From JBCBJX01 sp038522735 (GTDB lineage Bacteria > Pseudomonadota > Alphaproteobacteria > Caulobacterales > Parvularculaceae), in NCBI GenBank assembly GCA_038522735.1, contig JBCBJX010000010.1:1-54960 (forward strand): a DNA stretch of 54,960 nt. Reading direction: 5' to 3'. The translations under genes and the position numbers were made by a program. Positions 34,252-41,565 of the stretch are shown one piece after another. Position 1 is the stretch's first letter; each line of letters opens with the position of its first letter. The notes under the pieces are model-generated. The model was not told where the DNA came from and made no database searches. It was given only the letters and a program-made list of their open reading frames with translations.

Positions 34252-35955
34252 GTGTCTGAAACCCTTAGTCCGTCCCGCGACGATTTCGCGGAAATGCTCG
34301 AAGCCTCCCTCGTCGATCGCGCAGAATTCGAAGAAACGGTCGTCAAAGGCAAAGTCACCGCCATCGAAAAAGACGTCGCCGTCGTCGATGTCGGCCTCAA
34401 AACCGAAGGTCGCGTGCCGCTGAAAGAGTTCGGCGCGCCGGGTCAGGACCACGGACTGTCCGTGGGCGACACGGTCGAGGTCTATGTCGAGCGCGTCGAA
34501 AACGCCCTTGGCGAAGCCGTTATCTCGCGTGACAAAGCCCGCCGCGAAGAAGCGTGGATCCGTCTTGAGAAGTCCTATGAGGATCAGGAACGCGTCGAAG
34601 GCGTCATCTTCAACCGCGTGAAAGGCGGCTTCACAGTCGATCTCGGCGGCGCCGTCGCCTTCCTTCCGGGCTCCCAGGTCGATATCCGCCCCGTGCGCGA
34701 CGCGACCCCGCTCATGAACATCCCGCAGCCCTTCCGCATCCTGAAGATGGACAAGCGGCGCGGCAACATCGTCGTATCGCGCCGGTCTATCCTGGAGGAG
34801 GATCGCGCCGAACATCGCCAGGAGGTCGTGCGCGAGCTCGCCGAGGGCGAGACGCGCAAAGGCGTCGTGAAGAACATCACCGATTACGGCGCATTCGTCG
34901 AACTCGCGCCGGGCGTCGACGGCCTGCTCCACGTGACGGACATGTCCTGGTCGCGGGTGAACCACCCCTCCGAGGTCATCAACGTCAACGACGAAGTCGA
35001 TGTGAAGATCATCAAGATCAATCCCGAGACGGCGCGTATCTCCCTCGGGATGAAGCAGCTGAACCCGGACCCGTGGGAAGGCGTCGGCCTCAAATACCCG
35101 CTGAACGCCAAGTTCAACGGCCGCGTCACCAACATCACCGACTACGGCGCGTTCGTTGAGCTGGAGCCGGGCGTCGAAGGCCTCGTCCACGTCTCGGAAA
35201 TGAGCTGGGTGAAGAAGAACGTTCATCCGGGCAAAATCGTCTCGTCGTCCCAGGAAGTCGAGGTGATGATCCTCGAGGTCGACGAAGGCAAACGCCGCAT
35301 CTCCCTCGGCCTCAAGCAGTGCCTCTCCAACCCGTGGGAGTCCTTCGCCGAGCGTCACCCCGTCGGTTCCATCGTCGAGGGCGAGGTGAAGAACATCACC
35401 GAGTTCGGCCTCTTCGTGGGCATTACGGAGGATATGGACGGCCTCGTCCACCTCTCCGACCTCGACTGGAACCGCTCCGGCGAAGACGCGATCCAGGACT
35501 ACGAGAAGGGTCAGACGGTCAAAGCCAAGGTGCTGGACGTCGATCCGGAGAAAGAGCGCATCTCCCTCGGCGTGAAGCAGGTTGAAGGCGATCCGATGGA
35601 CGCCATCGGCGGCGTCTCCCGCGGCGACGACGTCACCTCCACCGTCACCGCCGTCGAAAGCGGCGGGATCGAGGTGCAGATCGGCGGCGATCAGGGCCCG
35701 AAATCCTTCATCCGGAAGTCGGACCTGTCCCGCGATCGCGCCGAACAGCGCCCGGAACGGTTCGCCGTCGGCGACAAGGTCGATGCTCGCGTCACCAATA
35801 TCGACAGCAAGACGCGGCGGATCAGCCTCTCCATCAAAGCCCGCGAGATGGCCGAGGAGAAGGACGCCGTCCAGCAGTACGGCTCGACGGACAGCGGCGC
35901 CTCGCTCGGCGATATCCTGGGCGCGGCCCTCAAGGAACGCGGCGACGACGACTAA
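34252..35955 (+). CDS. rpsA: 30S ribosomal protein S1
   Basis: Binds mRNA on the small subunit and helps initiation. The 567-residue protein starts at a GTG and contains six S1 (OB-fold) repeats, recognisable by repeated blocks such as NITDYGAFVELAPGVDGLLH, NITDYGAFVELEPGVEGLVH and NITEFGLFVGITEDMDGLVH; the first two repeats are the more diverged, ribosome-binding ones. Codon use is very regular and C-rich, as expected for a highly expressed gene. It lies 188 bases after cmk, long enough for its own promoter, and 24 bases before mutM. Confidence 0.97.
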   Translation: MSETLSPSRDDFAEMLEASLVDRAEFEETVVKGKVTAIEKDVAVVDVGLKTEGRVPLKEFGAPGQDHGLSVGDTVEVYVERVENALGEAVISRDKARREEAWIRLEKSYEDQERVEGVIFNRVKGGFTVDLGGAVAFLPGSQVDIRPVRDATPLMNIPQPFRILKMDKRRGNIVVSRRSILEEDRAEHRQEVVRELAEGETRKGVVKNITDYGAFVELAPGVDGLLHVTDMSWSRVNHPSEVINVNDEVDVKIIKINPETARISLGMKQLNPDPWEGVGLKYPLNAKFNGRVTNITDYGAFVELEPGVEGLVHVSEMSWVKKNVHPGKIVSSSQEVEVMILEVDEGKRRISLGLKQCLSNPWESFAERHPVGSIVEGEVKNITEFGLFVGITEDMDGLVHLSDLDWNRSGEDAIQDYEKGQTVKAKVLDVDPEKERISLGVKQVEGDPMDAIGGVSRGDDVTSTVTAVESGGIEVQIGGDQGPKSFIRKSDLSRDRAEQRPERFAVGDKVDARVTNIDSKTRRISLSIKAREMAEEKDAVQQYGSTDSGASLGDILGAALKERGDDD

Positions 35956-35979
35956 GGTCGTCGCGCGCGGCGCCCGTCC

Positions 35980-36840
35980 ATGCCGGAGCTTCCGGAAGTG
36001 GAGACCGTGCGCCGGGGCCTCGCCCCGGCGATGGCCGGGCGCCGCGTCGATCGGCTCGAGCTTCGTCGGGCCGATCTGCGCTTCCCGTTTCCGCCGCGGC
36101 TGGCGGAACGGGTTTCCGGCGCGCGGATCGAGGCTCTCGATCGGCGCGCCAAGTATCTTCTGTTTCACCTTGATTCCGGCGACACGGTTCTCGGCCATCT
36201 CGGCATGTCGGGCCGCATGAGCGTCGTTGACGCGGGAGCCGCCGCGACGCCGGGCGCGTTCACCCATGCGCGAGCGACGCTGCCGGCGCATGATCATGTG
36301 GTCTTTCACCTCGAGACGGGCGCGCAGGTCGTCTTCAACGATCCGCGCCGTTTCGGCTATTTCGATCTTGTCGAGACCGGCGCTCTCCAGACAAGCCGGT
36401 GGCTTGCAGATCTCGGTCCGGAGCCGCTGTCGGAGGCGTTTTCGCCATCGCACTTCGCTTCGGCTTTCTCCGGCCGTCGAGGACCCGTCAAAACAGCTCT
36501 GCTCGATCAGACGGCCGTCGCCGGGCTCGGCAACATTTATGTGTGCGAAGCCCTCTGGCGGGCGCGGATCTCGCCGCGCCGCCGCGCCGACACGGCCGCC
36601 GCGGGCGCGCGCGGCGCGCGCCTCGTCGCCGCGGTGAAGGAGGTGATCGCTGAGGCGATCGAGGCGGGCGGCTCGTCCCTGCGTGATCATGCAAAGGCCG
36701 ACGGCTCCCTCGGGTACTTTCAGAACGCCCACGCGGTTTACGGCCGCGACGGGGAGCCGTGCCCGCGATGCGCCGACGAGGTGGCGCTCGTCCGCCAATC
36801 TGGCCGGTCGACGTTTTTTTGCCCGACTTGCCAGCGATAG
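35980..36840 (+). CDS. mutM: Formamidopyrimidine-DNA glycosylase
   Basis: Removes 8-oxoguanine and opened purines from DNA and nicks the strand. The 286-residue protein begins MPELPEVETVRRGL, so the catalytic Pro after Met removal and Glu are in place; RRAKYLLFHLDSGDTVLGHLGMSGRM supplies the conserved Lys, the helix-two-turn-helix has VAGLGNIYVCEAL, and the C-terminus is a CxxC zinc finger (CPRCADEV..FFCPTCQR). It is 24 bases downstream of rpsA and may be carried on the same transcript. Confidence 0.97.
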   Translation: MPELPEVETVRRGLAPAMAGRRVDRLELRRADLRFPFPPRLAERVSGARIEALDRRAKYLLFHLDSGDTVLGHLGMSGRMSVVDAGAAATPGAFTHARATLPAHDHVVFHLETGAQVVFNDPRRFGYFDLVETGALQTSRWLADLGPEPLSEAFSPSHFASAFSGRRGPVKTALLDQTAVAGLGNIYVCEALWRARISPRRRADTAAAGARGARLVAAVKEVIAEAIEAGGSSLRDHAKADGSLGYFQNAHAVYGRDGEPCPRCADEVALVRQSGRSTFFCPTCQR

Positions 36841-36854
36841 TTCCGTTGCGCGTG

Positions 36855-36883
36855 TTGACGTCGCGATTTCCCGGGAGTATCGA
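36855..36883 (+). promoter_or_regulatory. Candidate sigma-70 promoter of rpsT
   Basis: TTGACG at 36855-36860 and TATCGA at 36878-36883 are separated by 17 bases, the ideal spacing, and lie about 40 bases before the rpsT start. This is the clearest promoter-like pair seen in the window. Confidence 0.5.
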
Positions 36884-36921
36884 CTGCTCCCCTGTTTTCG
36901 ACCGAAGAGGTCTCTTTCCGT

Positions 36922-37188
36922 ATGGCGAACACCAAGTCGGCCAAGAAAATGGTGCGCAAGATCGCGCGCCGGACCGCCGTGAACAAAATGCGCAAGTCGC
37001 GCGTGCGCACGTTTCTGCGCAAAGTCGAGGATGCGATCTCCTCGGGCGATCAGAGTCAGGCGCGGGACGCATTCCGCGCCGCGCAGCCCGAGATGCACCG
37101 CGCCGCCCAGAACGGGGTTTTCCACCGCAATATGGTGGACCGGAAGCTCTCGCGCCTCTCCAGCCGCATCAGGGCGATGGGCGCCTAA
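36922..37188 (+). CDS. rpsT: 30S ribosomal protein S20
   Basis: A basic 88-residue protein that binds 16S rRNA. MANTKSAKKMVRKIARRTAVN at the N-terminus and the three long basic helices match S20, and the length is normal. It has its own promoter-like pair upstream and a strong terminator downstream. Position just before dnaA is frequent in alphaproteobacteria. Confidence 0.97.
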   Translation: MANTKSAKKMVRKIARRTAVNKMRKSRVRTFLRKVEDAISSGDQSQARDAFRAAQPEMHRAAQNGVFHRNMVDRKLSRLSSRIRAMGA

Positions 37189-37217
37189 GTTCAAAAACTC
37201 CGACATTCAGATGATCG

Positions 37218-37242
37218 AACGCGCGCTCCGGCGCGCGTTTTT
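37218..37242 (+). terminator. Rho-independent terminator after rpsT
   Basis: A nine-base-pair stem (AACGCGCGC / GCGCGCGTT) with a TCCG loop runs into a T-rich stretch. It starts 29 bases past the rpsT stop. Confidence 0.85.
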
Positions 37243-37723
37243 CGTTTCCGTTTGTAGACGAACATAGCGCACCGGGTGCGTACGCACGCCGTGCGCTCGG
37301 CTGTCGAAAAACTCTGTTAAGACGGGCGGATTGGAATTTCTTCGACCTTTCACCTAGATGGCGAAGTCAACACGCCAAGTTCGGTTTTTTTTGCTGTTTG
37401 AGCGCTTGATTCGCCGCTCTCGATCATGGATTAATCGGCAGGCCGAGGGGCAATTGTTGCGCACCGTCTTGATCGCAAAATAAGAGGCGTCAGCATTCGG
37501 AAGAATGCGACGAAGTGGGGAATGAAGGCGATGATCAGCCTGGAAACGATGAATTCCTTTACGGTCGGTTTTCTCATCGGTCTCGGCTCCCTCAATCGCG
37601 CGAACCCTGACGATCTTTAGCGTTCCCACCACACTTTCGACCAACTGAATAATTACGACTGCAGCGAGGCGCATGCTCTCTAGAGCGGCTCGCGCTGAAG
37701 TCTTGTCACGGACCTCTTAAGTT
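37243..37723 (+). other. Non-coding leader region upstream of dnaA
   Basis: The 481-base spacer is clearly AT-richer than the surrounding genes and lies between the rpsT terminator and dnaA. It holds a perfect 12-base palindrome (GTGCGTACGCAC, 37276-37287) and one GANTC methylation site (37408-37412), a motif that times dnaA expression in Caulobacter. It also holds a possible 32-codon frame at 37522-37620. I find no TTATCCACA-type DnaA boxes, so I do not call it an origin. The minus-strand frame at 37354-37674 has no family resemblance or ribosome site. Confidence 0.5.
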
Positions 37724-39169
37724 ATGACTGTTCGAGAGAACGACTGGGCGTCTGCGGAATCGGAGTGGTCGAAATTTCTTTCGGCTGTCCGCTCCAGCCT
37801 CGGCGACGGGGTTTTCGGGACATGGTTCTCCGACATGCGCCTCGACGGCCGTACTGATGACTGCGTGGCGATCCGTGTGCGCAGTAAGTTCATTGCGCAG
37901 GAAATCCACCGCCGATATCTCGACCGGCTCGCTGCAACCTGGCGGTCGACGATCGGCCCGCTCTCTTCGATTGAAATCCGGTATGGAGAGCGCGCGCCGG
38001 AAGGGGCGGTCGCTGGCGACGTAGCGACGGAGGACGCCGTCAGCGAGCCGATCCCGGAAGGCCCGCCTGATCTCCTCGCGCCGATCATGTGCGATCCGGG
38101 TTTCGGCGTCGTCACACCGCTGGATGCGAGCGCCCGCTTCGATACCTACGTGGTCGACGACGAGAACCGGATGGCCCACGCGGCGTCGCGTGAAGCGTCC
38201 ATGGGCGCGGCCATCGGCAACCCCATTTACCTCTGGGGGCCGTCCGGATGCGGAAAAACGCATCTCATGCATGCCGCGGCCCACGCCCGCGCCGAGGGCG
38301 CCGCCCTTCGAGGCGAGGCGGGGCGTCGCGTTCTGATGATCTCCGCCGACGGGCTCGTCTCCGCCTATATGGGGGCCTATCAGGACAAAACGGTCCGCGA
38401 GCTGAAACGTTTCCTGCGCTCCGCCGACATGCTGCTTATCGACGACGTGCATTTTCTTCGCGGCCGGGAAGGGTCGCAAGAAGAGGTGCTCAACATCATT
38501 GATTCAATGGCGGCCCTCGGCAAAACGGTGATGGTGTCGGGGACGTCCGCGCCGCATGTTCTCGCCCAGTCGGGTCTCAGTCAGAGGCTGACCAGCCGGC
38601 TCGAGGGCGGACTCGCCGTACCGCTGCAGACCCCGGGTCTTGAGTTGCGTTTCGCCATCCTGCAGGCGAAGATGACCATGGCGAAAGACCAATGGGGTTT
38701 TCCTCCCATTGCTGACGATGTTTTGCGTATGTTGGCCGTCAAACTCCGGGTGAGCGCCCGCGAACTCGACGGCGCCCTCCGGGTGCTGCTTTTGCACCTT
38801 CGCGAATACGGGGGAGATATGTCCGTAGAAAGAGCGGAAAACGTCCTGAAAGATCAATTATCCGTCGGCGCCGGCCCGGTGTCGGTGACGGAGATCAAGG
38901 ACGCCGTTTCGGCGGTGTTCGAGGTGCCCGTTGCGGAGATCGAGGGAAAGCGTCGCACGAAGCGCGTCATGCGCGCGCGTCACGCGACCACCTATCTCGC
39001 GAAGACGCTTACCCACGACCCATACGTCCAGATCGGCGCGGCCATCGGCGGGCGGGACCACTCCACGGTGATCTCGTCGGTTCAGCGGGCGGAGGATCTG
39101 CTGGTCGCCGATAAAGAGTTCGCGGGCCTGATGCAGCGGGCCCGGGCGCGCCTCGACGCGCGCGCGTAA
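37724..39169 (+). CDS. dnaA: Chromosomal replication initiator protein DnaA
   Basis: Opens the replication origin. The 481-residue protein has the N-terminal helicase-loading domain (about 1-90), a variable linker, the AAA+ domain with Walker A WGPSGCGKTHLMHAA (Lys178), Walker B MLLIDDVHFL and sensor region SGTSAPHVLAQSGLSQRLTSRLEGG, and domain IV with RARHATTYLAKTLTH and IGAAIGGRDHSTVISS for DNA-box recognition. The Walker A middle (PSGC) differs from the GGTGLGKT-type form of many DnaA proteins but keeps GxxGxGKT. It is followed by dnaN, recF and gyrB, the ancestral bacterial order. Confidence 0.95.
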   Translation: MTVRENDWASAESEWSKFLSAVRSSLGDGVFGTWFSDMRLDGRTDDCVAIRVRSKFIAQEIHRRYLDRLAATWRSTIGPLSSIEIRYGERAPEGAVAGDVATEDAVSEPIPEGPPDLLAPIMCDPGFGVVTPLDASARFDTYVVDDENRMAHAASREASMGAAIGNPIYLWGPSGCGKTHLMHAAAHARAEGAALRGEAGRRVLMISADGLVSAYMGAYQDKTVRELKRFLRSADMLLIDDVHFLRGREGSQEEVLNIIDSMAALGKTVMVSGTSAPHVLAQSGLSQRLTSRLEGGLAVPLQTPGLELRFAILQAKMTMAKDQWGFPPIADDVLRMLAVKLRVSARELDGALRVLLLHLREYGGDMSVERAENVLKDQLSVGAGPVSVTEIKDAVSAVFEVPVAEIEGKRRTKRVMRARHATTYLAKTLTHDPYVQIGAAIGGRDHSTVISSVQRAEDLLVADKEFAGLMQRARARLDARA

Positions 39170-39285
39170 GGCGGTTCCGTTCGCCGGACGGCTGGTCTAG
39201 GGTCGCTGACCCCGGGCGGCGGAACGCGCGGCGCGGGGTCCGGTCAGCGCGGCTGAGGCAGGACGCCCAGCCCAGACAGCGAGCG

Positions 39286-40413
39286 ATGCGTCCCATGATA
39301 GTCACCATCGAACGGTCGGCGTTCCTGAAGGCTCTCGGCCATGTGCAGAGCGTCGTCGAGCGGCGCAACACCATCCCCATTCTCGCCAACGTCCTCATCC
39401 AGGCGGACGGCTCGACGCTGACCCTCACCGCGACGGACCTCGATATCGAGGTTTCCGAGAAGGCGCCCGCCGATGTCGGACAGCCGGGCGCCGCCACCGC
39501 CCCCGCCCACACGCTCTTCGAGATCGTAAAGCGCCTGCCGGACGGCGCGCAGGGCCGCCTCGAAACGCAGCCTGAACAGGGCCGCCTGAAGCTCTCCTCG
39601 GGGCGCTCGCAGTTCACCCTCGCGATCCTGCCGGACGATGAATTTCCCGCGCTGTCGATCGACGATCTCGACGTCAATTTCTCGCTTCCGGCGGCGGAGC
39701 TGAAGCGCCTGATCGACAAGGCGCACTTCGCCATGAGCCAGGAGGAGACTAGATACTATCTCAATGGCGTCTATCTTCATCCCTTTACGGACGGCGAAGC
39801 GCCGACGCTGCGCGCCGCGGCGACGGACGGGCACCGCCTCGCACGGGTCGACGCCGACCTGCCCTCGGGCGCGGACGCGATGCCGGGCGTCATCATACCC
39901 CGCAAAACGGTGCTGGAGCTCCGCCGCCTGCTCGACGATGCGGACGAGGCGGTGGGCGTTGAAGTCTCGCCGTCGAAGATCCGCTTCCGCTTCGGCGATC
40001 TCGTTCTCACCTCGAAACTGGTCGACGGGTCGTTCCCGGACTATCAGCGCGTCATTCCATCTGCGAACGACAAGTCGATGCGTGTCGAGACGGACGATTT
40101 CAAGCGCGCCGTCGATCGCGTCGCGACGGTCTCCGCCGACCGCACCCGCTCGGTGAAAATGGTGATGGAGCAGGATCGCCTGCGCCTTGCGGTGAACAAC
40201 CCGGAGGCGGGCTCGGCCCTGGAAGAGCTTTCCGTGGATTACGGATCGGACGCCCTGGAGATCGGTTTCAACGCCAAATATCTGACGGACGTTGCGAACC
40301 AGATCGACGGCGGCGCCCTTTCCTTCCGGTTCGCGGACGCGGCCTCGCCGACGCTCATCCATGACGAGGACGAAACGCGGGCGCTTTACGTCCTCATGCC
40401 GCTCAGGGTGTGA
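39286..40413 (+). CDS. dnaN: DNA polymerase III beta sliding clamp
   Basis: The ring-shaped clamp that holds the replicase on DNA. The 375-residue protein shows the triple clamp fold; recognisable blocks are LGHVQSVVERRNTIPILANV near the start, AATDGHRLAR near residue 180, IIPRKTVLELRRLL, and the closing ALYVLMPLRV. An ATG three codons downstream is an alternative start. It lies 116 bases after dnaA, and its stop overlaps the recF start (GTGA). Confidence 0.96.
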   Translation: MRPMIVTIERSAFLKALGHVQSVVERRNTIPILANVLIQADGSTLTLTATDLDIEVSEKAPADVGQPGAATAPAHTLFEIVKRLPDGAQGRLETQPEQGRLKLSSGRSQFTLAILPDDEFPALSIDDLDVNFSLPAAELKRLIDKAHFAMSQEETRYYLNGVYLHPFTDGEAPTLRAAATDGHRLARVDADLPSGADAMPGVIIPRKTVLELRRLLDDADEAVGVEVSPSKIRFRFGDLVLTSKLVDGSFPDYQRVIPSANDKSMRVETDDFKRAVDRVATVSADRTRSVKMVMEQDRLRLAVNNPEAGSALEELSVDYGSDALEIGFNAKYLTDVANQIDGGALSFRFADAASPTLIHDEDETRALYVLMPLRV

Positions 40414-41534
40414 GCGGCGTCCGGATCGCAGGGCTCGCCCTCAGCGACTACAGATCCTACGAGACCCTCGATATCTCCTTCGACGGCCGGCCCGTGGCGC
40501 TCTACGGGTCGAACGGCGCCGGCAAGACGAACCTCCTGGAGGCGCTGTCCCTCTTCGCTCCCGGCCGCGGCCTTCGTCGCGCGACGCTTGCGGAGCTGCC
40601 GCGTACGGGCGGGGCGGGCGGCTGGTCAGCGAGCCTTCGGCTTGCGGACGATGATGACGGCCGGCGCCTCGGCGTCGGCGCGGAGGCGCCCTCGCCGGAC
40701 AAGAAGCTTTGCAGGGTGGACGGAGAGACGGTCGGGCCGGGCGCCTTCGCGGAGCATCTCCGGTTTCTGTGGCTCACCCCGGCGCTCGATCGTCTGTTTG
40801 CTGAGGGCGCGGGCGACCGGCGGCGCTTTCTTGATCGGATGACCCTCGCCCACCGCGCCGGCCACGGCGCCGCGGCGTCCGCCTACGAGCGGGCGATGCG
40901 CGAGCGTCAGAAGCTGCTGACCGAGGGTCGGTTCGACCCGGCGTGGCTCGACGGCCTCGAAGCGCGGATGGCGGAGGAGGGCGTCGCGGTCGCAGCCGCG
41001 CGGCGCGACATGGTCGCCCGCCTCGCCGGCCGGCAGGTCGCGGAAGGCGCGTTTCCCCGCGCCCGGGTCGAGATCGACGGGGGGCTTGAGGCCGATCTCG
41101 CTTCCGCGACGCCTGCAGCCGTAGAGGCCGATTATCGCGCCCGCCTCGCCCGGAGCCGGCGCCGCGACGCGGAGGCCGGCCGCGCGCTCGACGGCCCGCA
41201 CCGGTCCGATCTGAAGGTCTTTCACACGGAGAAAAACCAGCCCGCGAAGGCCTGTTCGACAGGCGAGCAGAAAGCGCTCCTCATCGGCCTCGTTCTCGCT
41301 AACGCGAATGCGCTGAATACCGCCGAACCCCTTGGACCGCCTCTCATTTTATTGCTCGACGAACTGGCCGCGCACCTCGACGAACACCGCCGATCCGCGC
41401 TATTCTCCAGTATCGATTCGTTAGGCGCTCAGGCGTTCGCCACCGGGACCGACAGGGCCCTGTTCGACGCCTGGGACGACCGCTGTCAACGCGTCCGCGT
41501 CGAGGCCGGAAGCGCGACGCCCGAAAAGGGCTGA
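40410..41534 (+). CDS. recF: DNA replication and repair protein RecF
   Basis: Loads RecA at gaps together with RecO and RecR. The 374-residue protein starts at a GTG overlapping the dnaN stop by four bases, so translation is coupled. It has Walker A LYGSNGAGKTNLLEAL (Lys39), the SMC/ABC-type signature STGEQKALLIGLVLANA (about 285-300) and Walker B LILLLDELAAHLDE (about 312-325). The start is confirmed by the family's usual beginning with a strand and LSDYRSYE. Confidence 0.94.
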   Translation: MSGVRIAGLALSDYRSYETLDISFDGRPVALYGSNGAGKTNLLEALSLFAPGRGLRRATLAELPRTGGAGGWSASLRLADDDDGRRLGVGAEAPSPDKKLCRVDGETVGPGAFAEHLRFLWLTPALDRLFAEGAGDRRRFLDRMTLAHRAGHGAAASAYERAMRERQKLLTEGRFDPAWLDGLEARMAEEGVAVAAARRDMVARLAGRQVAEGAFPRARVEIDGGLEADLASATPAAVEADYRARLARSRRRDAEAGRALDGPHRSDLKVFHTEKNQPAKACSTGEQKALLIGLVLANANALNTAEPLGPPLILLLDELAAHLDEHRRSALFSSIDSLGAQAFATGTDRALFDAWDDRCQRVRVEAGSATPEKG

Positions 41535-41565
41535 CGCGCCGGCGCCTCAGGCTGGAGCGCCCGAT

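Noticed and set aside
33517..37206. A 1229-codon open frame on the minus strand across cmk, rpsA, mutM and rpsT
   Set aside because: It is antisense to four clearly recognised genes and reads as arginine-, alanine- and aspartate-rich text with no family motif. It arises from the GC-rich codon bias of the real genes.
37354..37674. A 106-codon minus-strand frame upstream of dnaA
   Set aside because: It has no family resemblance or ribosome site and a mixed composition. It is more likely chance in AT-richer non-coding DNA.
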